Assembly: GCA_958496175.1 (NCBI GenBank)
Contig: OY292274.1
Coordinates: 42,914,630-42,978,629, forward strand
Length of the DNA stretch: 64,000 bases
From: Sisyra terminalis
Lineage: Eukaryota > Arthropoda > Insecta > Neuroptera > Sisyridae
Direction: 5' to 3'
A model generated the notes under the pieces. That model saw only the letters and a program-made list of their open reading frames with translations. It did no database searches and was not told where the DNA came from. Position 1 is the first letter of the stretch; each line of letters opens with the position of its first letter. The position numbers and the translations under genes are program-made. Positions 49,601-63,218 of this stretch are shown here, in pieces.

Positions 49601-52600
49601 AACATAAAATTGTCCAAGTCAAAGTCCAAAATTCCAATTAGATTCTCATAGTTAGATAATACATTTCATTGTAATAAATAGTACTTAATGTTTAATTTCG
49701 AAATTACCTGCATATTGACAAAACTTTTTCACAGGATAATGAATTTCGAAATTGAAAAAAGGCGCCTCATAACTGGCAATTATTATTTACAAAGTAAACA
49801 GAAATGAAATACAAGATAGAATCATTTGAGTAAAAACGTTAATTAGTTTTAAATGAAAAGGGTAATTATTTTGAAAATTCAACCCCAAATCGTTCGCTAA
49901 TTACAATAGAATTTTTAATAAACGCTTTGCGTAATGTCTTAATGAGTTTTAACCACATTTGTTTCGATGTTAACAGACCTCGGTTTCTATCTCTTGCACA
50001 ATTGCACATATATCTAAACACTTCGTGGCATTTGTGAAAATTCTAACATAATGATTTCTTCCTTTGTGTCATGAGACGATTTGAGAATGAGGTATTTTCG
50101 AAAAATGAACGCTTAACTGATTTGTCGGAATAGAAAATGCTTGAAAATTTCTCACTAAAAACGCAAATGTTTCAGTGACCTGGATCAAGAATAGGATTCG
50201 TTGTTTGATTTTTTAATTGTTGAAGTTATACTTCTTAAGGCGTAGATTGAGAAGGAAAAATATTTTTTTTACGAAAGTCGATTACGGATAATAGTTATGA
50301 AAGTAACTTTGGGCTGTTATGTTTACTAACGAATATAAGTTTCTATATTGAAATAAACAAAATGTAATAGCTCATGTGACCAACGGTCTAGTTTCTCTTA
50401 TGTCTAAAATATGAACCATGCCAACTACGCGAGATAAAATATATGATTTTTAAAACCAAAAGTAAAGCTTGAAATTTTGTAACTTAGTTTTTTGTTTTCT
50501 AGCGAAGAAAAAACAATTCGTTTAAATTCAAATAATTTTTTTGTATTTGTTACTGAGTTAAAATGAAGTAAAATATTTTAAATCAATATAATACTAGCCA
50601 AATGCTGGTGTATATCAAGATTTATAAAATACACAGGTGGCCTCATGAGTTCACAACTAATCAGAATATTTAGGATAGTGACGTTTCCAGAAGGAATTCA
50701 AATTCATAACTGTTGGTAGTATTCGTAACGGCATATCAACATATCAATTGAAGTTGCAATTAATTTTTTCAGAGTTTATGTGTTGCTATCGTTATAAAAT
50801 TTCAATGGTTTAAAGTTTAAGCCATTGAAACATTGTAACTTAGTTTAAACTTGAAAGTTTAAACTTTAAACTAAAATACCAATTGTGCCGATTTTTAAAC
50901 CATTACCAATAATACTTCAGATGACGTCATTTTTTGTTCTAATGGGGTATCCTATATAATTTAGAAACCTTAGTAAACCAATATGTTAACAAAGACAGAT
51001 AACAAAGAGGGTAAAAATATACTTATGAATAAAAATTAAATGTAATAATCATCGCCTCAAATTTGAACGAACTAATTGTTACCATATATTTTATTTGTAA
51101 ATTTCATTTGAAAGTGTACGTGTGGTTAACTGAAGCAAGTAAAATGCAAACGTTTATTTGTGTAGATCCTTATTCTCAGAAAAAAATAGACTTTTACCAA
51201 AAAGTATAATTTCTTACGTACGTCAATCAATACACAAACACTTTTAAAAGTAGTCTTTGCACACAATTCGTTGGTTTTTCCAAATTTTGATTGCTTTTTT
51301 CTTTCTTTTCTGACAGTGGAAGTTTTTTGTGGTAAATTTTTTAGACTTTCCGAATCTCGGTACTTAAGTGAAAGATTTAAAGATTTTACACCAAATTTTT
51401 GGCTTTAGCTCAAACAACGACGAAACAATGAACTTGATGATAGCAATTGCTTATAGTTTTCGATATTTTTTTTTTGTTTTTTGCAAAAAAATTGAGAAAA
51501 ACTAACATCCGTTTAGATTTTTAATTATTATATACGTAAACTGTAATTTTAAAATTTTTAATGAAATAAAAATTGGCGAACCTTTATTAAAATTATAAAG
51601 TAAACATATTTTTTGTATGAATTTCTTTGTATTTATTCGATTCACAAAACTCACCTAAAATTGAATATTAGTAATTTATCGGTTAAAAATTTTTTAAACT
51701 CTAGTTTTAGTGCTTTAAACTCTTAATTAAATGAAAACAATTCTCGGTATATCGAATTTCACCGAATTTTTGAGCCGAGGCTCTCATTATAAATGCGTCT
51801 TCACTCTTCATTTATATTCACCATATTGATTTCATTAAAGCTATCTTGGTAATAAAATTTTATCAATAAAAAGCTAGTGATACTCACCCGTATGTAGAGT
51901 ATTGCCTTTTTTTGACCTTTTTGTTGAAATGCACATCATTGAAACTGCGACATAGCACGTGTGCATTTCGAAAAACTGATTTGTTCACTTCCTGTTCAAT
52001 GACTTGAAGATTGATCGATGGATTTTAGCCTTATGAATTAGTATAATGATTTTGGATCGATTTAAAACAACAAAAAAACTATTATTCTATTTCTTCTAAA
52101 TTATTGGTCTTCTATATAAGATGATTTCTTCATTATTGACAAAGAAAAATTTTTTTAAAAAACAGTGCTATTTTTGAAGGAATATTAATGAATTGTAATG
52201 AGTGATGAAATAATTATAGGTATAGTAGCATGTTTTATAACGATTTAATTCACCTTGTATTGTGGGTGGTCACATTTTTTTCCCAGATTTGGGAAATGTT
52301 CGATCTGAAACGAAAAATAAGACAATAAAAATAAAAACTTTAAAAAATAGAGCTAACGTAGTTGTGAGTTCAATGATCTAGAACCTTGAGAGATGGGCAA
52401 GATTTTTTTCATAAACTTATACAAAAAGGAAATAACTGTTCTGATCGAAGCAAATTGTTAGAAAAAATTGTTCAATTTTCAAGAATAAAAATTGTTGCTG
52501 TTTTCAATTGAAATCTAAACTACCGAAAAATCAAAATAATTAAAATAATATAATACTTTCTTCTTTTTTATTAGAAAATTTAAGAATTTTTGAAAACTAT

Positions 52601-55600
52601 ATTCAAATCCATGTTAAAATCCTTTTTTAGCTCTCTTCTTAGTCTTTTGTGGTAATTATTGATAGAACGTAATAAATTTTTAGACCTGAATGGTAATGAA
52701 GATATTTCTTCAAAAAAATTTCAATTTTTTTCTTAAGCCTTGTAACATTTGATTAAGGACTTCGAGGCATCTAAGTAATTTTACTGATATGAAATTAAAA
52801 AGGCTTAAATTTTGTTTTGAAACATTATAAAACCTAGAGTATAATGAATTTTTATGAAGAAAATCGGCAAACGTGGCCAATAACATCAATTTTGTTATCC
52901 AATAACATCAAATATATAATTAATAATAATTGTAATTACGATAATAATATTGATGCATTTCAACTTAAACTATGATCAGTTGAAACAATATTTATAAACA
53001 TTAAAATCTTCAGAATTTCAAACAATTTTTTTCAAATGTCGTAGTAAATACCATACATATCACCGTATCAAAGATTATATTTATAACACCTTAAGGAGAA
53101 TGCTAATATTGAATTAGCCTCAGTTCCTTGTCTATAGTTTTGTATTTAGCTATTTGCTATTAGGGTAAGTTGGAAATTCTTCTTTGAGAAATAGTCAGAA
53201 ATAGTTCTATGTAAGGCAATTGATGGCAAAACAAGTGTTGAACATAAGGAAATAATCATTTCAAACAAATAATGCAAAGGAGTTACTAGATTGTCAACTT
53301 AGCGCATTAGTTATCATCCTTTAAAACCAATTCATTAAAAAGAATAGATATAATTAGCTATCTATACACATTATTTACATTATTTTAACTTTCCTTGAAA
53401 TACTTTTCTTTTACTTACTGAAAATTTTTGTATTTGTAGATATTTTTTTTATAAATTGAGAGACAAAAAAATTTTTTATAGAATTAGGTACTATGAAGTT
53501 TATTATGAATAGTATATGTACGTTACTCTTAAAATACCAAACAATACCGACAATCTTTAAAGTAGTATATGATTATACTTTTCGACGTATCTGATGGTAG
53601 TATTAACCAATAGTTTGATTGTATCAGGTATACGAAGAATTCAGATATGGATAATACAGAGGAAGAATAATGGGTACAGCTACCCTCTACCGCAAATCCA
53701 GTCGAAATATCTTCAAACCGTTGATAACCAGGTAGCTTAAAATAATCGGTAGCTAAATACAAGCATTATTATATGAATAATATATAAACTAATACATAAT
53801 CTTAATTTAAATTTAGAATAAATTTTCTAGAAAATAAGGAAAATCTCATAAGAATCTTCACCAACAAGGATTCTGATCTTATCGATAATAAGTCTCAAAA
53901 TTTATATTCTTAAATCTGGATTAGCACCATATGCATAGTATTTTACTTATTAATAATCATTTTTAATACTAATAATAATTTAGATTAAATTTGTATAGAA
54001 TTTGTAATATTAGTATAGAAATATCTGTATAGAATAAACGTATTTTTTCTCTTAATTTATTTAAAAATTTAGGTTTTTAAAATAAAAGTGTCTATCTTAA
54101 TTCGCTCATTATAAAATTAAAGTCTTTAACGTTTGATTCAAACAAGATTTGAAAATTACATTTTGTAGAAGAGTTTTACAATTAAATACCTAAATTTGAA
54201 ATAAATGTGAAATTTGAAATTTATATTCGTACCTATCACCAATACCTAAGTAATTTTATAAGAATCAATCGATTATACCTAATTTTTTGCCTATTTTTCT
54301 TACAAAAATGTTTTTAAATGTATACAAAAGTAATTGCTTCCCAAATGTTTCAATGATAAAATTCAAATTCATTTCCTTAATTAGGTTATATTACAATGAT
54401 TTCAACAACAAAATTCTAAGAAGAAATAAATCAAGATTTCAAAACAAAATTTCGTACCATAGCACTGATATTGTAACAATAATGACACTAGTATTCTTAT
54501 AAGGACATTGATTTCGTCGAATCTTTTTTTTTTCACTCAACAATGCAAATTGTGGTTATTGTTATCAATAAAGTTTGATGACACCGTCAAATAAAAAAAA
54601 AAACACCTTCTCAACACTTTTCAACTACAAACATTGTATTATATGTACCTACATACGACGAAAGAAAACGATTTCTTCATTCATGGAGAAAATAAAGTAT
54701 CAGCAATAATGTCAAACATTTTTTTCGATTCCATCAAAAAAAAAAAGTTCATTTATTCTATTTCTGCTATACAATAAATAAGAAAAGAAAAAAAATGTCT
54801 GCTACTCTTCGTTTGTTATCTGGTTTCAAAAGATACCCCACAACGAATAACCAATAGAAGTTATTTCGCAAGAGGGTCTGCTTCTTCAGTTTTTACCTCC
54901 TGCAAGGATGAGTCAACTAGGCAAAATTAGGCGGATCCTTTTTCAAGTCGACTGCAATAAAAATACCCACACTAACTCAAAAATCTAAAGAAACCATTTT
55001 TTTGGATTCTCAATTTAAACCTAATATTAGGGTTAACTGCCCAAATAATCCAAAACAAAAAATTGATGAAATGTCTGTTACTTTCGAAGAGATATTACCA
55101 AAATATAAAAGAAAAAACATCAAGATTCAAAAATGTGATGGGAGAATTCATTTAATAATGGTGAGGAGAAAACGATTCATGTGCCATTCGATTGACTGTT
55201 AATGATGTAATTTTATTGAAAGTCATTTAGTCTAATGGAGTAATCATTCAAGAGACTTTACACTAACCAAGATTTCTTCGAAAATTATTAACAGAATTGC
55301 TATCTTTTAAAGCGACACATATTATACATTGTCAAAAAAAAATAAGTAATCAGAACGATGCACCTAAAATATAAAAAAAAATTATAGATATACCTTACGC
55401 AGCAAAATTTATTAGTACTCTTTTCTTAAAATTATATTTTTTAAGATGCATACAGCATAGATGTAATCAAAGGGTAGTACAGAAGACCGCCAAAAACTTT
55501 ATTATATTAGTTAAAAAGTATTGATTAGTATAGGTATGAAGAATTTTAAGTAAGCTAAATATATCATAATATCATAAATGAAGGAAAACCATTACGAATG

Positions 55601-57298
55601 AAACTTACCTTTAAGAAGTTCATCCCAAAAGTATTTAAAGAAAATTGAAGAAAGTTTTTACCCAAGAAATGGTATTTTTTTTAAAAGTATCTATATCTCA
55701 GTTATTACTGATTCAACAAAAATAAATTTGGAATTTCGAATATACGTTCAAAAATATTACGCCCCCCTATGATCGGGGAAAAAAATTTGCAACAAAAATA
55801 TGTGATAAAATATAATATAACAGCAAGATTTGGGGCTTTGGTTGGAATTTTTCAAGACCTACGTCCAACGATACCTCACATGCTTATGTGTATAGATTCT
55901 TTTTTTCGTTCCATAGTTTCCGCATGAAATGCTACTTCAATTTTCGTTAATTTTTTCTGTATAGTGCTACAGTCTCAAAAAAAAGTACCTGTGACATATG
56001 GACTAACTAACAAAAAACGTTACGATTTTTTTTCACATAACTACAGAACTATTTATGTAAGCTAAATAACTACTGAATACATCAATAGAACTATTCTTAG
56101 AACTGATAAACATAACGGTTCTTAGAAATTTATATTTGCCTTCATCTTATTCTGTTAGATAAAGCCGTCAGTTTTGTTTATCCACTGTCTCCTATCCTTC
56201 CAGATCTCGGGTATCATCTACAGTTGGGTTATATTGCCTCAACCTTCCTTTTTTATCTCCTGGTTCACGTTAGTTGTTTTCATGATTGACCTTATGTGAG
56301 ATTCTTTTTTCTTTTCCTTAATGTTTCTGAATGTCTCAAAACTCTGATTTCAGTGTCGATTATTTTAGTTGTATCTATTCTTTGTCTTTTTACTCCAACG
56401 TTTTTCATACTTTCCTACCCATTATGTTATTAAATTAAAATTATTAAATTATGTCAGTAAATAAAACATTAAAATATTTGGCAAATATTATTATCTATGG
56501 AAGCATTAAAGTCTGACCGAAACAAAGTTTAAAACCGAAAAAAAATCTGTAATTTATTTAGACGTATGCTAAAGTTTTTATTATATGTTCCATTGTAGTG
56601 TATATCTTACCTGAGGTATCCTCATTTCATAATAAATGAAATAAAAATTAATAAGTAATGTATGGGAAGAACAATTTTTTTCTAAATTTATGTAATTCAT
56701 GCTGTTATTAGCTGTTATCAAAATATTTGAGGACTGCTTTACTCAGGGCAGGATATAGACCACTGTTCCAGTAACAATATATGCCAGTATTGCACTGCAA
56801 GCACTATCTTACAAATAATATTGAATCCTTTTTGTGTGAAAATATCTTGATAACAATAAATTCAATTTATTCTTCTCCCATTTTATTGGAATGCAGCACT
56901 CTGTCTGTATGTCGTTTAAAAGAACTGGGAGTCTCCGATCCCAGTACTGAACTAGTCGAAATCCATCTTGTTAATAGGAACCCAGGGAACACAATAAACC
57001 TAAGGCTGCAGTGTTGAGGTGCTCCAAACCTCATCCTGGTGAACCGTATGAAATAATAAAAAAAAGTTCGATTTTTCTTCATCTTATTAGAAGTATCATA
57101 TGCATCCTAAAGACTATCTAATTCATCTTGTAAATCGTTCGCAAGTTCAGTTCTAAAGTAACTGAGAGAGCAATTTTTCCTCAACCAGGCAATCTACTTA
57201 AATGAAGCACGAAAATTCACGAAGATGAAGTTTCAGTGCGTTGAAGTTTCGGCTAATTTTTAGTTGAATTCGAATCTTCCGTTATCAATAAGTAGAAT

Positions 57299-57664
57299 AT
57301 AGCTGAGCGAACACTGTAGCGAACAATCATCGTCATACAAAACATTTGTTAGGAGCTAGTAGATAAGTCAGACAATGCATTGAAGTAGTGGAAGAAGTCG
57401 AACTCATTCCCGGGCATCTATTCGCCATACAACATTCTATTCGCTATACAAAGCGTTGTTCGCTTGCTTATTTTTCGCCATGAACAAAAGTCAAAGTATT
57501 ACAATTTCAGAAATTTCTTTTTTATTTTACTAATAATTATTAGTATAGTAATTATTTGAACTAACCCTATACTACTTCAATGCATTGTCTGGTTCATCTG
57601 CCAGTTCCAAAAAATATTTTGTATGACTATATTTGTTAGCTACAGTATGCGACCAGCCTAAATA
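57299..57664. mobile_element. MITE with long terminal inverted repeats (Tc1/mariner-like)
   Basis: The left arm contains GAGCGAACACTGTAGCGAAC, GTCATACAAAACATTTGTTA and CAGACAATGCATTGAAGTAG. The right arm holds the same motifs in reverse order and orientation (CTACTTCAATGCATTGTCTG ... GTATGAC ... GTTAGCTACAGTATGCGACC). The arms are about 110-120 bp. TA-rich flanks are compatible with a TA target. The centre has repeated TTCGCxAT-type motifs and no ORF. Confidence 0.68.
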
Positions 57665-58141
57665 GGCTAACATAATACTACAATTACGAAGTAGTAAAAA
57701 ATTGGAATCTTAGGTGATGTTCAAAATGTATTTTTTTTATTTTTCCTTACTAATCAATTGATTTTTACTAATTTAGGATTAAAATTTGCACACTAGATGT
57801 AAATCATTGATGATTGATTTAAAATCAAAAGTTGCAACAGAATTTTGTGTATTAATTAAATACTAAAAAAAAAACAAAAATAATTTCCGGTGCACTTAAT
57901 ATTCTAACGATACCGATTTTTTTCTAAACCTAAAACTTGAGTTGAGGCTTTCCAAGTTGTCAAATAAGGGATTTTAAGTTCTTAGTAAAAATAATTTCTT
58001 CTTCTACTTATGGGTCCTGAAGAATGGTGATCACCATGGCTATATTATGATAATTATACAAGGGATGCCCCAAGGAACCTAGAATATAATCTTATCCCTG
58101 TTTGAAATGCATTTAAAGACTTTTCTTGGCCCAGATTTGGG

Positions 58142-58289
58142 CCAATACTTCTCAAACTGGGGAGCGCAGCTTCCTAGGGGACCCTAAAGCTCCTGCTAGT
58201 CGTGAAAATTATACAATTTTTGGAGAAGAGAGCCTTGGATTTTTTTCTGATTTAAGAGGTCGTGGTATTAAAAAATTCGAGAAGAACTG
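58142..58289. mobile_element. short hAT-like MITE
   Basis: The left end AATACTTCTCAAACTGGGGA, followed by GCGCAGCTTCCTAGGGGACC, resembles the CAGTxxTTCTCAAACTxxGG..GCGCxxCxxCCTAGGGGGxC hAT end. The right end on the opposite strand reads CAGTTCTTCTCGAATTTTTT. No target duplication is preserved. The 61-codon ORF here is part of the repeat. Confidence 0.45.
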
Positions 58290-61007
58290 CTTTAACTATT
58301 CAGAGGTGTAATTAAACTTTGGATGGAGATGATAGAAATGAAGCTATATCACCAAAATATATCCCCCAATTTTGTTATCGTTCGTTTTTTGAACTGCCTC
58401 CTACTATTGAAACAACTTAAAGACTGATAACTGATTCACTAAACGAAAAACAAACTAAGACATGATTGACTTTTACCTATTACAGTTTGAGTCTCCTTAG
58501 TACCTTGTCCTATTTTGATGATAAATCTGAGATATCTATTAATTTCTGACGTTATTAATGTATGTCCCCTTATAGAAATTCAAACTTTGATTTCAAAGTA
58601 TTAAATATGTGATACTTAAACCACCTATCGGTGGTAGAAATCCTCTATCAAATACATATATTAAGCCAAATAAATCCTTTGTTTCTTTCACCATTGTAAT
58701 ATTGTAATATGTAATATTCACCGTTTAAGTGTATTTGAAGACAGCATTTAGATAAGTGGGTATAGCCAACATTCGAATACTAAGTTCAATTGTAAAAATT
58801 GGATATTTTGTATTATTTTAAAAGTAACTTTATATTTTAAGGCTTTACAAAAAAATCTCGTTTCTTAATTTATTTTTCAAGAAATATTAAATTCTTTCGA
58901 TAGAAACTTGTTGCTTTGGTTAATCTGCAGTTTTCGATTTTGTAAATATCTAAGTCACATTTCACAAAAACTCCTATTAACAATATTTTTATCTGCTTTT
59001 GATATCATTTTAAATAGTTAGAGCTAAAAGTAAAATAATTTAGCAAAGAAATAAGCTGTAAACGATAAAATTCCGATAAGATAAGCGACTACTTTTTTCC
59101 ATAAATTTCATTTGAGGAAAAAAAACTTCAAATTTCTTTTAAAGTTTACGACTGCAATTAATATTGCAACGAATAAAAATTCATCTAGTAGAGGTTGGAG
59201 AGCATAATTTATGATTGGTTTTATTTTTCTGGCAATTACGATAGACAATAAATTATATTGCAGATGGAGGTTACTGAGAGCGTAAGGATAACTGTGTTTT
59301 TGCTTCAATGATCAAGCGGTAAAATCAAAAATAGAGAAACGATGGCAAAAGCAAGCGAAGAGACGAGGCGAAACGTGAAGCTGACGATGCGAAGGTGAAG
59401 ATGAGCTGTTGAGACCAGGAAGTCGTGCGACCGGATCGTCAAAACCACAGTGATGCAATATTATCGCACCAGAAGAAAAAAAATATGGCCGCTTATTAGT
59501 CGTTCTAGCCGGCACACCTGAAACGTTCCTATCGAACTAAAATCTCGCACCGACAAATTGGCCACCCCTATTTCATGTTTAATTGAAACAAGCATACTTG
59601 CATCCATACACCAAACAATTAATGATTGGAAAATCAATCGAATGTTATTGAACTGATAAAAGGAGAAATACGACCTTTTTACGATCAATTCCGATAAGAA
59701 ATCAGCGATTTCATTTTCTTTTGTTAGCAATAAGCTACCGTGGAATTATTATTGGAGAGACGCGAACACTTACTTGAAATCGCCAACTTGGTCAAATTGG
59801 AAATTAAAAAAAAAAAACAAAGCCAATTCTAAAAATTGCGATAAAGGAAAACTTGTTTTTCTGATAAGACCGACTAATATTTTACTTTCGCGCGCCACCA
59901 AATGCATTTCCGTAACTCCAAGACGTTATTTTCTTTATTATTTGAATTTAACAACCGTATTAAATTGCCACATCTCCACAAAGCACAAATGAAAATTTTA
60001 TGGAATTTTTTGAGGAAAAACTAGACCAATTACATCGGATATGTGATTCATTGCCGGTTATAAAATCTTGCGTAAATTTGCAGCAAATTGATATACGTTC
60101 TTTATATTCAATGAACGAATAAAGTTAAATCGTAATTTTTTTTTGGTTGGTCTATTTTATCATTTTCATCTCGTCCAATAAAGCCGAACAATTCAAACAT
60201 TAAAACCTTTAAATCTGACATTAATCCTAGTAGTATGATAGTTGCTTTCGTCTCACGACTGAGACTATCAAATGAGATTTACGTATTAGAAACGGAATCA
60301 TTCCTCTAAATTAAAATCTTAGATTTGAGCAAAAGATAAAAAACTAAGCCTAAGAATTTTATCAAAGTAGGATGCTTTGTTCTTATGAATCTATAATATT
60401 TCAATTGAAAATTGTTAAGCTAAAGTTTGAGACATTTTACAAAATAAACATTTTACTAAAGAAGCCAAAACTAAAATTTGATCTAAATGTCAAATGTTTG
60501 GAAAATGCTTTTCAAATAAATGTTTCAGAAAAAAAATAGACTTGCCAAAAGTTCAAAATTTATGATTCAATCCATAATATATTCTCTAATAGTTCAAATA
60601 AAGTTTATTAATTCTAAAATTTCGTGCACGTGTTAAATTTGATATTTCTTTTTCTGTCAGTTACTCAAAATATGGTGAGACAATTTATTTAATAGAAAAG
60701 CCTATTTTTTCATATTATTAGCGTTTGAAAATTTACGTTGCTATTGAAACCCCAATGCAAAATCGCTAATTTATATGATTTGTGCTAAATAGAAACAAAG
60801 TTATACATTTTTCGTTAATGAGCTGATATTTTTTTTTCTCTGTCATTAAAATGAATTTTTTATGCTCCTGTACCCTATGTGCACAAGGGATGCAAAAGGT
60901 ATACTTTATATAATAGATACAATTCTATAAGTATATCATACTTTATATACAACAACATAGAGTACGACAATCATTTAATTATTTGTTTTCTTTAATTGAT
61001 ATTTACT
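58290..61007. other. AT-rich DNA around the 59.4 kb island, no gene seen
   Basis: Several 66-89 codon ORFs overlap on both strands around the island. None shows a domain, splice context or consistent codon bias. Confidence 0.35.
59310..59560. other. GC- and CpG-richer island, function unknown
   Basis: Composition rises well above the surrounding AT-rich DNA, with many CG dinucleotides (GAAGAGACGAGGCGAAACGT, CGTGCGACCGGATCGTC). A minus-strand CAG|GTGTGCC donor-like site lies near 59520. It could be an upstream promoter or noncoding exon, possibly of ttk, or an unrecognised TE piece. The short ORFs here have no domain. Confidence 0.25.
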
Positions 61008-61160
61008 GTTTGCTTATAACTTCGAAGGTCCTTAGGGACTGTAGAGTTAAAAAGAATCCGTTTATCAAGAAATATCGAAAATTTGCTCGATATGAGGATC
61101 AAATCCAATAACTATACCAATTTGGAGCGATCACCTAAACCACTCGGCCACTAGTAGGCT
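61008..61160 (-). repeat. tRNA-derived SINE, copy 5
   Basis: The minus strand begins GCCTACTAGTGGCCGAGTGG, with box A intact. Box B is degraded (GGATTTGATCC). The body holds AGCAAATTTTCGATATTTCT and ACTCTACAGTCCCTAAGGAC, as in the other copies. Confidence 0.75.
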
Positions 61161-61394
61161 AATTAGTTGTTTTATATTCCTACTTGTTGGTAGTTGGTGC
61201 ATATTAATATCGTATTTTTATTTTGTACGAACATTGTTCTCCCTGTTTTCGTTTAACTTTTGTTTTCGTATAATCATTTTATCATCATATAATCATCATC
61301 ATATTTATAGTCATATTGTTCATTGCCAGAATCACATTTCAACAAAGGATATTTTCACGAAAGTGTGCCCATTTGTTATGAATTTTGTATCGAA

Positions 61395-61945
61395 ATGAAT
61401 TCAACCGATATTCGTTTATTTTTTTTTATATGTATAAACTTGGCAATAATGTTGCAAAAGTTGGACGCAACATAAACAAAATATTTGAGGAGAATACTAT
61501 TAACGATCGAAAAGTTTAGTGTTGTTTGAAAAAATTTTCACTTCAAAATAAAAATCCAAAATACCTGTGAAAAATAGTGATCTAAAAACATTTATGGAAG
61601 CGAATCCAACAGTACCTACGAGGGGATTTACTACCTGGATGAAAATTGACCATACAGCAATAACGTTGCATCATCATACTGAATTTGGCAAGGTGAAGAA
61701 AATGGATAAGTGGGTACCTTAAAAGCTAATCGAGCGAAAGAAGTTGGATCGATTGAACGACTGCTTATCGTTACAAACCCGATTTCATCAAAATTTCATT
61801 AATATATGAAGCTTTGCAGTACCCAAACTATTCAGTAGATCTCCCACCAATCGACTTTCATAGTTTCAAATATTTAGAATTGTTTCTATGGACCAAACAG
61901 TATAAAAACGAATACAGTTTGAAAAACTCTATTGTCAGAATTTAT
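61395..61945 (+). pseudogene. mariner-family transposase relic, internally deleted
   Basis: Plus frames read YKLGNNVAKVGRNINKIFEE then NTINDRKV. LKKFSLQNKNPK, DLKTFMEANPTVPTRGF and EFGKVKKMDKWVP follow, then KLIERKKLDRLNDCLSLQTR. These fit the N-terminal helix-turn-helix and linker (WVPHEL-like) of mariner transposases. The frame then jumps to a passage like the LPHPPYSPDLxPxDFHxFxSLxxFL C-terminal end (YPNYSVDLPPIDFHSFKYLE). The central catalytic segment with the first two Asp residues is deleted. Stops and frameshifts confirm it is dead. Confidence 0.78.
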
Positions 61946-63163
61946 TCATTTCGTATTAAATTTATTTTTAATTTTTAATTATTATAATTTATTTTTGACA
62001 GACATCTATTTATTAAAATTTTCGTTGGTAAAATTGTATTTTAGAAAATGGAGTATATTTTGATGCTAAACAGCATTTGAAAAAGAATCAGTTTTACAAA
62101 TTCTTTTGTGAATTTTTACAAATTCTTTTAAAAATCCGATTTTTCATACGATTGAACCGAATAATTTGTTGCATAAATTTGTACTATACCTTTCGCAGAA
62201 CTGTCAGTAAAATGTACCTATTTTAGTTACTTTGAAGTAACATATCATAGTTACTTTAAAGTTTACAGTATCTAAAATTTTAAATGTTTTATTTTCATTT
62301 CACTCAAATTTGCAGTAGATATATTTTATATATGTTCTTATATATTTCATTTAACTTTTATTTTGCTTAGTTCTATAAATTCAATATATGCTTCATATAT
62401 TAATCTATCTTTTTTAAGAACGTTGTGTTGACAAGATTTACACATACATATTTACCATATTCCTTAACTAATAAAGATAAGAAATACATTATCTGATTAC
62501 CTAACAACTTTACCTAAAATGTTACCAAACTTGTAACATATATAATATACAAAGTAACTAAAAAGTACCTTTTAAGTATCTTAAAAGTAACTGTTTTGGT
62601 ATCTGGATTTTTTTCTTTTTTTCTCCTTGTTTAGGAGGTCTCTTCTGGAGTTCCTCTGCGCTGCGTCCGAAAAGGATTATTGCGCCCCAGTTTGATTTCA
62701 GTTCCAATTGATCAGATCTGCTTCTGATAGTATCTGGATACTTCCCAAAAGTATCTTTGATAGTTCTGTCATTTCATTATCAAAACGTTTTCATTTTTAT
62801 CAGTTCTTTTTAGGATATTATAATGTCTTCCAATTAGTTTTTTATCAATTTTCATCATTCATATTATTTTCCCGTAACTAATATCTTTACTGTACGTGAT
62901 CTGATACCAACTTAACCGGTTGTTTTAAATATACTTTGGCGTTGTTCTTCATATGATTATTTTTCCGATTCTATTATTAATAGCATCATTTATCTTTTAA
63001 CAATACGATTCCTATTTTTAGTTGATACATAAGGCAAACTTAGCGTTTTTTAGACATTCCTCCCTCCTTTGTAGGACCTTTTTCCTGAATGCCTTAGGCA
63101 ATTTTTAAGACGACCCTTAAGTACACAAAGCTATCTTTGTACTAAACTCCAAAATATATATAT

Positions 63164-63218
<55 letters not shown>

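Larger units (their letters stand above)
44926..57298. other. long AT-rich stretch, largely featureless
   Basis: Apart from the patch at 46.4-46.7 kb, nothing can be supported. There is an unassigned GC-richer fragment at 56.87-57.03 kb and a 66-codon Lys-rich ORF at 55002..55202 without a domain. The stretch could include distal ttk regulatory DNA or introns of unrecognised transcripts. Confidence 0.35.

Noticed and set aside
56867..57082. Opposed ORFs in a GC-richer fragment at 56.87-57.03 kb; rRNA or SINE origin considered
   Set aside because: No match to 5S rRNA or to the window's SINE could be seen; it is left unassigned.
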